Below, one piece after another: positions 27,057-34,065 of a stretch of 44,305 nt of DNA. Below the pieces are notes generated by a model. It was not told the DNA's origin. It searched no databases and saw nothing but the letters and a program-made list of their open reading frames with translations. The stretch lies in contig JAJDWA010000041.1 of assembly GCA_022825825.1 (NCBI GenBank), forward strand, positions 1 through 44,305, given 5' to 3'. This stretch comes from Candidatus Poribacteria bacterium (GTDB lineage Bacteria > Poribacteria > WGA-4E > WGA-3G). Position 1 is the stretch's first letter; the number at the start of each line of letters is the position of its first letter. A program made the position numbers and the translations under genes.

Positions 27057-27818
27057 ATGGCAATTGAAAAGGTCCTGATCACGGGTGCCTCTGGCTACCT
27101 CGCGCAATTTATCATTGAGCGGTTACACACTAAATATCAACTGACCCTCACTGATATTGTTGAACCGAAGAGCGATTTTGATGAGGCAACATTTATCAAA
27201 GCAGATGTTACAAATGCTTATGAGATTGAAGCAGCGTGTGCAGAACAAGACGCTGTTGTTCACCTCGTTGCATTGGTGCGAGAACGTCACGGTAAACCTC
27301 ACTCCTTATTTGCTGATGTAATGGTAAAAGGCACATGGAATGTTGCCGAAGCTTGTGTGCGACAGGGTGTGCAAAAATTGGTTAACATTTCCAGTATTTC
27401 TGCATGTCCTCCTGCTCCCGGGACAAAGTTGCCATATCAGGTAGATGCTCCATTTCAATTTGGCGGCGGTGATCTTTATTATGCGTTGGCTAAACATCTC
27501 GGTGAGCAGATAGGCTTGGCGTATCATCAGGCACATGGTCTGCAAGTAATTCACGTCCGTCCGGGCGTTATTGCTGGGGACGGGCTTAATCCCGGTCCTT
27601 CAGCACCTGAGGTTGTAACTAATCCGTGGTTTGTCTATGTTGATCCGAGGGACGTAGCACAGTGTGTGGAACGTGCGATTGAAACAGAAAACGTAAACTA
27701 TGGCGCATATAACGCTGTTGCTGGACGGACAGACTCACGGTTCGATTGGAAACAAGCAGAAGAGGAATTGGGATATTCACCGGAACACAATTGGGATGAA
27801 ATACCGGACAGTGATTAG
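27057..27818 (+). CDS. NAD-dependent epimerase/dehydratase (SDR)
   Basis: A 253-residue extended short-chain dehydrogenase/reductase. The N-terminus VLITGASGYLAQFIIERL carries the GxxGxxA/G nucleotide motif, the substrate face has NISSISACPP, and the catalytic Tyr/Lys pair is YYALAKHLGEQ. The C-terminal half is short, as in nucleotide-sugar epimerase-like proteins. It starts 10 bp after the ArsC-like stop, continuing the operon. It probably modifies the sugar handled by the cluster; the substrate is unknown. Confidence 0.9.
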   Translation: MAIEKVLITGASGYLAQFIIERLHTKYQLTLTDIVEPKSDFDEATFIKADVTNAYEIEAACAEQDAVVHLVALVRERHGKPHSLFADVMVKGTWNVAEACVRQGVQKLVNISSISACPPAPGTKLPYQVDAPFQFGGGDLYYALAKHLGEQIGLAYHQAHGLQVIHVRPGVIAGDGLNPGPSAPEVVTNPWFVYVDPRDVAQCVERAIETENVNYGAYNAVAGRTDSRFDWKQAEEELGYSPEHNWDEIPDSD

Positions 27819-27829
27819 TAGAGGAGCTT

Positions 27830-28114
27830 ATGACTGATCAAAAGAACGGAATTCAATCACAAACTTCTGAGTTACGCGATGAAATTGCTGCGCTTGATGC
27901 TGAACTCACTGAGGATTTCAAATCGCAATTCTCAATAGCCTCTTTTTTATCCCGAAAGATTGTGAGTTTTCAGGGAAATAGAGACAAACCCGTCTATAGT
28001 TGGTATAAATACAAGGAGGCATTTTCTGCAGGACTTGTTGAATACTTTTTGAGTAATTATGAAGGTGACACACAAGAGAAAGTGCTTGATCCGTTCGCAA
28101 TACAGCTAACTTAA
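27830..28114 (+). pseudogene. Truncated DNA methyltransferase, N-terminal fragment
   Basis: A 94-residue open frame that ends abruptly after the SAM-binding motif. The part KPVYSWYKYKEAFSAGLVEYFLSNY, then VLDPFA, is typical of DNA N6-adenine or N4-cytosine methyltransferases, in which VLDPFAGSGTT would follow. Here it reads IQLT-stop. Another frame continues briefly (TANLTNADQVASLSNWLVGL) to a stop at about 28165. The catalytic DPPY/NPPY part is absent, so the gene is broken, with most of it lost. It sits between the SDR gene and the phosphatidyltransferase. Confidence 0.65.
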
Positions 28115-28247
28115 CAAACGCTGATCAAGTTGCATCATTATCTAATTGGCTTGTTGGTTTGTAGATTCAGAAGACACATCCGAGCAGAGGCGACTCTTGC
28201 CACAGAATTGAGCAAAAACCTGCGGGAATCCTTGAGGAGACGTTGCA

Positions 28248-28871
28248 ATGTTTGAAGCGAAATTAAAACCCCACCTTGAGATAATTCTGTCTCCTATTGC
28301 GAATAAAATGGTGGCACTCGGCATTACAGCGAACATGGTAACGCTTTTCGGATTCTTCGTGAATCTCATCGCGACCTTTTACTTCGCAACGGGACACCTT
28401 ATTACAGGTGGGATTCTTATTCTGTTCGGTGGGAGTTTTGATATGATAGACGGAGCCGTTGCGCGTGCGCAAAAAAATTTACGACCATCCGGGGCACTCT
28501 TGGATTCTGTTATTGATCGTTACTCAGAAGGTTTTTTCTTTCTCGGCGCACTCATCTATTTTTACGGTTTGGAGAGTTTGCTGGGGATAATTTTAGCGTT
28601 TGGAGCATGGTTTGGTTCAATACTCGTCAGCTATGTGAGAGCAAGAGCAGAGGGACTCCAAATTACTTGTAAGGTCGGACTCATGCAACGCGCCGAACGT
28701 ATCTTCCTACTCGGTACTGGCACACTACTTCAAGGTGTGCTCTGGTACAAATTTCCGGTCATCCAAAGCACCGGCATGGTTTTGCTCTGGACACTCGGTA
28801 TCCTCACGCTCTCTTCGCATATTACTGCCGTTCACCGCCTGATTTTCTCTTATCACAAACTCAATCAATGA
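28248..28871 (+). CDS. CDP-alcohol phosphatidyltransferase
   Basis: A 207-residue inner-membrane enzyme of the CDP-alcohol phosphotransferase superfamily. The catalytic motif D-G-x-x-A-R-x(8)-G-x(3)-D-x(3)-D is present as DGAVARAQKNLRPSGALLDS then VIDRYSEG. About six membrane spans follow the cytosolic N-terminus (FEAKLKPHLEIILSPIANKM). It transfers a phosphatidyl group from CDP-diacylglycerol to an alcohol such as glycerol 3-phosphate, inositol or inositol phosphate. The specific alcohol is not readable. GAGGAG precedes the ATG. It is not linked to obvious lipid genes. Confidence 0.9.
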   Translation: MFEAKLKPHLEIILSPIANKMVALGITANMVTLFGFFVNLIATFYFATGHLITGGILILFGGSFDMIDGAVARAQKNLRPSGALLDSVIDRYSEGFFFLGALIYFYGLESLLGIILAFGAWFGSILVSYVRARAEGLQITCKVGLMQRAERIFLLGTGTLLQGVLWYKFPVIQSTGMVLLWTLGILTLSSHITAVHRLIFSYHKLNQ

Positions 28872-28946
28872 CTTCCAAGCTGTGGATGGCATAATTCTGC
28901 TTTGGGAGAAAATCATCAACATAGCAAAAACATGGGGAAGTAACCT

Positions 28947-29693
28947 ATGAAAATGAAATATCTATCTTTCATTACTTTAATGTTGGTTGCTGCGATGTTT
29001 CCAACCACTTTCGCCCAAGACAACACACAAGTTGGCCTACCTGAGGGGGCAATCGCACGGTTTGGAAAAGGCGGTATAAATATTATGCGATTTTCACCTG
29101 ATGGCACACACATGGCAGTAGGAACGGATGTCGGCGTATGGCTATACAATGTGGCAGATGGTAAAGAAACCGCTTTATTCACAGGACATACTGGACAGGT
29201 CAACGCACTTGCATTTTCACCTGATGGAAAAAAACTTGCTGCCACGGGTCGTTCAGGCAATCCACAAGTTTGGGATATTTCTACACAGCGTGACATCACA
29301 CCGCCTAATATCAAGAGGGCAAGTACATTTGCATTCTCACCCGACAGTTCCACGCTTGCAACAGTAAGCAGTGAAGGCATTCAATTATGGAAATTAGACA
29401 TAGAATCGGAAGAGGAGCCTATCTTAATCCCAGCGAATTTAGGTGGATTTAAAAATGAATTGGTTTTTTCACCCGATGGTACTATTCTTGTTGGGGCGGG
29501 AATGGATTTCTGGAGCACTTCAATTAAGTTATGGGATGTAGCAACAGGTAATAGTTTGAGAATGCTATCGGGACATACAGAATCAGTAGAAACGCTTGTG
29601 TTTTCACACGATGGAAAGATATTGGCAAGCGGCAGCCACGATGGCACAGTTCTGCTGTGGGATTGGAAAAAAATCTCTGCAAAGAGAAAATAG
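28947..29693 (+). CDS. Secreted WD40-repeat protein
   Basis: A 248-residue protein with signal peptide MKMKYLSFITLMLVAAMFPTTFAQ. WD40 blades of the FSPDG type follow: IMRFSPDGTHMAVGTDVGVWLYN, ALAFSPDGKKLAATGRSGN, FAFSPDSSTLATVSSEGIQL, LVFSPDGTILVGAGMDF and LVFSHDGKILASGSHDGTVLLWDW. Only five blades are visible, fewer than the usual seven of a closed propeller, so the protein may be truncated or dimerise. It ends WDWKKISAKRK, basic but not the shared tail. Function unknown. Confidence 0.85.
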   Translation: MKMKYLSFITLMLVAAMFPTTFAQDNTQVGLPEGAIARFGKGGINIMRFSPDGTHMAVGTDVGVWLYNVADGKETALFTGHTGQVNALAFSPDGKKLAATGRSGNPQVWDISTQRDITPPNIKRASTFAFSPDSSTLATVSSEGIQLWKLDIESEEEPILIPANLGGFKNELVFSPDGTILVGAGMDFWSTSIKLWDVATGNSLRMLSGHTESVETLVFSHDGKILASGSHDGTVLLWDWKKISAKRK

Positions 29694-29715
29694 GAAAGAT
29701 ACGCGGACCGCTATG

Positions 29716-29958
29716 CTAATAGATGATGCATGCCCCGCCAGCACAAACACTGCCAGCCTTTTGTGTCACATCACCAGCAATGTTATTCTCTTCACCCGAT
29801 TCAAATTCCGCAACGAGAGATACCGTTTTGTCTGCCGGTTTGGATATATTTAACTGAAGGGTGTTATTAGGAGTAAATGTTACCGTGCAGCCTGAAAACG
29901 TAATTGTGATTAGAAATACGGTAAATAATATAAGTGTAGAAATGCATTTGCCTTTCAC
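29716..29958 (-). CDS. Small cysteine-containing lipoprotein
   Basis: An 80-residue lipoprotein read from the GTG at 29958 (a TTG at 29973 is in frame, giving five more residues). The signal peptide KGKCISTLILFTVFLITITFSGC has a lipobox FSGC. The rest is short and ends GSVCAGGACIIY, with two cysteines four residues apart that could form a disulfide. It follows the DUF362 gene by 4 bp and is the last gene of the minus-strand redox-looking operon. Confidence 0.65.
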   Translation of the reverse strand: MKGKCISTLILFTVFLITITFSGCTVTFTPNNTLQLNISKPADKTVSLVAEFESGEENNIAGDVTQKAGSVCAGGACIIY

Positions 29959-29962
29959 GAAA

Positions 29963-31078
29963 CTATACCTCAACTTTCTGCAAATTAACCTGATCCAGTG
30001 AATTATTGCCTAATCCAAGACTTCTTGCTGATGTGATATGGTTAGCATATTTCGATATTGAATTCAACCCCAACTCTTCACGTTTCTGATTGACAGTTTG
30101 AAGAATAAGTGTATCGAGAATAACCGGATCAGTACTAATAAATAAGCCTCCATACTGCCACGTGCTTTCAGCGTGATATGTGGGACCTTTATCATACGAT
30201 GCTACTAACCCATCAACAATGTTGAGAACAACTTTTTCTTTAAGCACCTTGTTATCAAAAATCTCTCCGATAGCAGGATTACAGTAAAGCGGTCTCCCAT
30301 GAAATCTGCGTGTGTTATCAACACTACCGAAAGCCATGTTTTTTAAACACCCGCTTACACCCGCCATGTCGTGTTGTTTCAAAACAGGGACATTAATTAA
30401 CACATCTACCTGTTCCGTAACAATTCTCGAATATCGTGAACGTGTGCTTTCGTTTTCCCGCCTGGCAATGCTGTCTTTCTCCGTCTCATAAAACACTTCG
30501 TCATCATAACCGATGTCATCCATATCAGATGCAAGTGTACGCACATCACCATCATCAGTCTTAATCGGATAGCCCGCATTGAGCAGGTGTGCCTCAAACC
30601 GATCCCATATAATAATCTGTTTCCTGAGAACGCCAGCACTAAATAATCCCTCAATAATTTTGTTGACGATTACGGAATGTGTACTTAACTTTGGACCGGC
30701 AAGCGGATTAATTTTTATGCCTACAATATGGTCTGGCAGCACAAAGTCTCGCCATGCCGCTTTAGCAGAATCGTGGCCGGTGAGTTTTATCATCGCTTGA
30801 TCAATCATCTCACTGACAGCGTCTTCGTTGAGTCTATCTTCTTCCCAAACCTTTTTACCGATAACTTCAACAACAGGCGTAAGGGATGCTGTTTCCGTTG
30901 GAGGGGTCAACACGCGCCCACCACCAATTTGCCCGAAAGCTGGGAGAGCACTCAGCGCAACGCCACTAATAGTCCCAAGTCGGTTTAGAAATTGGCGACG
31001 GTTGAGCATATTTCGTTCGCGCGCTGCTTCTTCGCTATCCGCGAGAATGTTTGCTATGACTGTATCTTGAGATTTCAT
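29963..31078 (-). CDS. DUF362-family protein with Tat-like signal
   Basis: A 371-residue protein. Residues about 25-50 read NRRQFLNRLGTISGVALSALPAFG, a twin-arginine-type signal (RRQFL). The body is DUF362-like (LPDHIVGIKINPLAGPKLST; VLINVPVLKQHDMAGVSGCLKNM; NIVDGLVASYDKGPT). DUF362 proteins often accompany Fe-S proteins. The ATG at 31078 shares its base with the stop of the peroxiredoxin gene (TGATG), so it is coupled to it. No Fe-S cysteine cluster is visible here. A redox role alongside the peroxiredoxins is inferred from the operon. Confidence 0.85.
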   Translation of the reverse strand: MKSQDTVIANILADSEEAARERNMLNRRQFLNRLGTISGVALSALPAFGQIGGGRVLTPPTETASLTPVVEVIGKKVWEEDRLNEDAVSEMIDQAMIKLTGHDSAKAAWRDFVLPDHIVGIKINPLAGPKLSTHSVIVNKIIEGLFSAGVLRKQIIIWDRFEAHLLNAGYPIKTDDGDVRTLASDMDDIGYDDEVFYETEKDSIARRENESTRSRYSRIVTEQVDVLINVPVLKQHDMAGVSGCLKNMAFGSVDNTRRFHGRPLYCNPAIGEIFDNKVLKEKVVLNIVDGLVASYDKGPTYHAESTWQYGGLFISTDPVILDTLILQTVNQKREELGLNSISKYANHITSARSLGLGNNSLDQVNLQKVEV

Positions 31079-31911
31079 CAAAGTTTACCTAATTCTGCCA
31101 GTATAATTGCTGTTGGCACACGTGCTCCCGCAGAATCAAGCGATTTCCAAGCAACCTTTCCATCTGGCGTGATAATATACGCTGCAGGACGTGCAATTCT
31201 GGTGTCATACGGATCAAGCACATTATAAGCGATAATCGTCTCTTTTTTGTTATCAGAGAGTACAGGATATGTGAGTCCGTGGTTTTCAACCGTCTTTTGT
31301 GTTAAAGCCACGTTTTCGGAACTGATAGCAAAAAGTTCTGACCCTGCAGCCTGAATTTTTTCGTAATTCTGTTGCAACTCCACGAGTTGCGAAGTGCAGA
31401 GTCCTCAGCCCCCTGTTCGATAAAAGACGAGTACGGCCTTTTTGCCATTTCCAATATAGTCCGCAAGAGCATGTAATTCTCCGTTACCAGCTGGCAACTC
31501 AAATTTTGGTGCTTGGCTGCCAATACGCAACCCTTCACCCGGTTCCACGCCATCTGGCAGTGCTAACGCCACAAGCGTCACTTTATCCAATGAAACAGTT
31601 TCGCCAGCAACAACAGTCACGTTTAGCTCAGCTTCTTGGTATCCATTGGCTGAGATGTGGAGCGTGTAATCTCCTGCTTCAATATCGTTAAGTTCGTAGC
31701 TGCCATGTGCTTCAGTATGCGCGACAAGTTGACCGCTTTCTAACAAACGCACCTGAATTGCTACTCCTTCAATTGATCGCACTTCCCCTTGCAGTGTACC
31801 TGTTAAAGTAGCAATTTCATCTCCGTCACCAATAGGGTTGTCTGTTGTTCCACAACCAAATGCCACCAACAGCAGTAGTGCCAATGTGAAGAGTGTCTTT
31901 AGCTGTCTCAT
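31078..31911 (-). CDS. Peroxiredoxin-like lipoprotein, probable selenoprotein (UxxC) (A)
   Basis: Reads as 277 residues if the TGA at 31407-31405 is decoded as Sec169. The N-terminus MRQLKTLFTLALLLLVAFGC is a lipoprotein signal. A carboxypeptidase-regulatory-like domain follows (GTLQGEVRSIEGVAIQVRLL), then an AhpC/TSA redoxin domain (IGSQAPKFELPAGNG; VLVFYRTGG-U-GLC-TSQLVELQQNY; LFAISSENVALTQKTVEN). The UGLC motif sits where homologues have CPxC after FYRGGW. Callers would split the gene into 31405-31911 and 31078-31383. It is followed directly by the DUF362 gene. It is a paralogue of the next gene. Confidence 0.85.
31374..31390 (-). promoter_or_regulatory. Candidate bacterial SECIS hairpin, peroxiredoxin A
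   Basis: In the transcript, +15 to +31 after the TGA, GCAACTC pairs perfectly with GAGTTGC around a GTG loop. The offset is identical to the hairpin of gene B. The same bases encode QLVELQ, which is also under protein constraint, so independent support is needed. Confidence 0.6.
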
Positions 31912-31950
31912 GAATTAATAAATTCCTCAAATTCTTAGTTCGAACTCACG

Positions 31951-33051
31951 TCAAAGCTTACCTAATTCTGTAAGAATTTTGGCAGTTGGTACTCGCAAAT
32001 CCCATTCATCAAGCGTAACCCATGCAACTGTTCCATCTTGCTTAAGGATAAAACTTGATGATCGTGCTATTCTCTTGTTTGCTGGATCAACCACATTATA
32101 ATCGGTAATCACCTCTCTGTCTTTATCAGAAAGCACAGGGTACTTAAGACCTTCTTTTTGAACCGTCTGTTTTGTATCCGCTACATTATCAGAACTAATA
32201 GCAATGAGTTCTGCACCGGCAGCTTTGATTTTATCATAATTATCTTGCAACTCGCCGAGTTGCCCACGACAAAACGGTCACCAACCACCACGGTAAAACA
32301 CGATTACTACATTTTTGTTGCCAATATAATCCGCAAGTGCATGTTCATTACCATTACCGTCAGGCAACTCAAATTCTGGTGCTTGGCTGCCAATACTTAG
32401 TCCTTGACCTGGGTCTAACTTCACGGGTTCAGGTATTGCGGTGAGTTCTACATCCAATTCAAAGGTATCATTAGCAGGAATAGGTTTTACATCAACTTTT
32501 TTATCTTCAAAACCAGCGTGGTTGACTGTCAAAGTAAACGTTTGATCAACAGGAAGGTTCTCAAAAGTGAAAACACCATCTTTCGTTGTTAACGTTTCGT
32601 ATTCTTCACCTGCCTTATCCGTAAGTTGGATACGCACATCAGAAAGTATTTCACCTGTTTCCGAGTCGGTTAAAACCCCGCGCAGATGCGATACGGGTTC
32701 TTCCAATGCCACGAGTGATACCTTATCCAATGAAACAGTTTCCCCCATGACAACGGTCACGTTTATTTGGACTGTTTCAAAACCTTTGGCTGATATCTGA
32801 ATCGTGTAATCCCCTGTTTCAAGATCACCAAGTTCGTAGCTACCATCTGTCTCTATTTGTGCGACGAGCTGTCCCGCTTTCAGTAAGCGTACTTGAATTG
32901 GGATGCCTTCAATTGCTTCTACCTCTCCTTGCAGAGTGCCTGTTTGCATTTCGACATCTTCAATTCCACTATCAGGATCCTCTGAAGTTCCACAACCGAA
33001 TGCAGCCAACAGTAAAATTGTCAATGCCAGGAAAGTCAGTCTCTGTTTCAT
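31951..33051 (-). CDS. Peroxiredoxin-like lipoprotein, probable selenoprotein (UxxC) (B)
   Basis: Reads as 366 residues if the TGA at 32280-32278 is decoded as Sec258. The N-terminal signal MKQRLTFLALTILLLAAFGC is a lipoprotein type. Two carboxypeptidase-regulatory-like domains follow (GTLQGEVEAIEGIPIQVRLL; HLRGVLTDSETGEILSDVRI), then an AhpC/TSA redoxin domain. The site is VIVFYRGGW-U-PFC-RGQLGELQ, the canonical FYRGGWCPFC of the family with Sec in place of the first Cys. Conserved parts after it are AELIAISSDNVADTKQTV and the C-terminal RVPTAKILTELGKL. Callers would split it into 32278-33051 and 31951-32250. Probable role: periplasmic or surface hydroperoxide or disulfide reduction. Confidence 0.88.
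32247..32263 (-). promoter_or_regulatory. Candidate bacterial SECIS hairpin, peroxiredoxin B
   Basis: In the transcript, GCAACTC (+15 to +21 after the TGA) pairs perfectly with GAGTTGC (+25 to +31) around a GGC loop. The stem is 7 bp, and G opens the apical loop, as in known bacterial SECIS elements. Confidence 0.65.
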
Positions 33052-33172
33052 GACTAATTTGTTCCTTTAATATGATATTTACTTCATTTTTTTTATATTA
33101 GGATGTTCATGATTTTTGTAATTGAACAATTCACCCGTTCTTTAATCCTGCTAATATACTTTGCAGGTATTT

Positions 33173-33224
33173 CGGAGCGGTTAGGATACCGCTCCGACCG
33201 GGGAGTGTACACATATTTTAGATT
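33173..33224 (-). repeat. Palindrome plus 20-bp core of the dispersed repeat
   Basis: CGGAGCGGT (33173-33181) and ACCGCTCCG (33188-33196) form a hairpin. Directly beyond it, 33205-33224 on the minus strand is AATCTAAAATATGTGTACAC, 19/20 identical to 6049-6068. The order (core, then palindrome) is the same as at 6049-6122. Confidence 0.55.
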
Positions 33225-33248
33225 ACACTATTACCAGAGCTACAACTC

Positions 33249-34046
33249 TTAACGCTGTTTGATTGTCCCCCACGTCGTTGTGAGTTTACCTGCAGCTTCA
33301 ACAGCCGTGAGAGTCATCAGACCATCGTCCATAATTGATTGCATATCAGCTTCATCTAAAGCGACATTGAAGAGCGCAACATCGTCAATGATGCCAGCGG
33401 TATATCGGTCAAAGTGCCTTCCTATATGAAAAACGCCTTCACCAGTGCCGTATCCACTGCCAGTATCAAAATCAAGTTCAGCTTCCATTTTGCCATCTAT
33501 CCACAAACTTGCCTTGCCTGTGTCAGCGTTTGCTATGCCAGCAATGAAGTGCCACTTGTCATCACCAATTTCAGTTGTGCTTTGCGGTCTAAAACTTGCA
33601 CTATCAGTATTTCGTAGGAAGAAAGTCACCTTATTATCGCCGCCACCGTTCCAAAGCATATACCACGGTAGAACTTGCGATTTATCTTCATAGTTTTTGC
33701 CGGCAAGCGAACCGCCAACCTTTGTTCCTTTAAAATGTACCGTAAGTGTAAAGGAAGTTCCTGCTTCAAACCCAACACTGTCGGAGTGTGGAATTTCAAC
33801 CCAATCGTCTGTTCCATCAAATTGCAGTGCTCGGCCGAATTTACCATCTACCCACGTAGCACCGTGAATTTGTCCCTCATTATCTTGGTTTGATGAGTCA
33901 GTTACGACAGTACCTTCCCCTTCGTCAAAGAGCCACATCGCAGTGATATTATCAAATGTAAAGTCAGCGAATCCCGGTTGTGCTATCAGCAGCAGGACTC
34001 CCATTAAAATTGCACAGTTAATTCCAATATTTTTAAATAGATACAT
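33249..34046 (-). CDS. Secreted LamG-domain protein (1) with WxxxK tail
   Basis: A 265-residue exported protein with signal MYLFKNIGINCAILMGVLLLI and AAGGAG before the ATG. The body is a LamG/concanavalin-like domain (AMWLFDEGEGTVVTDSSNQ; GKFGRALQFDGTDDWVEIPH; SASFRPQSTTEIGDDKWHFI; ASLWIDGKMEAELDF; DRYTAGIIDDVALFNVALDE). It ends in the shared tail VEAAGKLTTTWGTIKQR. The domain usually binds glycans or acts as a surface-adhesion module. A tandem paralogue follows on the same strand, upstream in transcription. Confidence 0.87.
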   Translation of the reverse strand: MYLFKNIGINCAILMGVLLLIAQPGFADFTFDNITAMWLFDEGEGTVVTDSSNQDNEGQIHGATWVDGKFGRALQFDGTDDWVEIPHSDSVGFEAGTSFTLTVHFKGTKVGGSLAGKNYEDKSQVLPWYMLWNGGGDNKVTFFLRNTDSASFRPQSTTEIGDDKWHFIAGIANADTGKASLWIDGKMEAELDFDTGSGYGTGEGVFHIGRHFDRYTAGIIDDVALFNVALDEADMQSIMDDGLMTLTAVEAAGKLTTTWGTIKQR

Positions 34047-34065
34047 AAATTTCTCCTTATTTTAG

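Noticed and set aside
26702..33051. UGA as a sense codon for Trp or Gly (genetic code 4 or 25)
   Set aside because: TGA ends several clearly complete genes in the window (for example at 6929-6931, 14342-14344, 31080-31078), Trp is encoded by TGG throughout, and each internal TGA falls on a family Cys position.
26702..33051. Pseudogenes or simple frameshifts for the three TGA genes
   Set aside because: There is no frame change across any of the TGAs, the downstream halves stay conserved and coupled to following genes, and the same position is hit in two diverged paralogues and an unrelated third gene.
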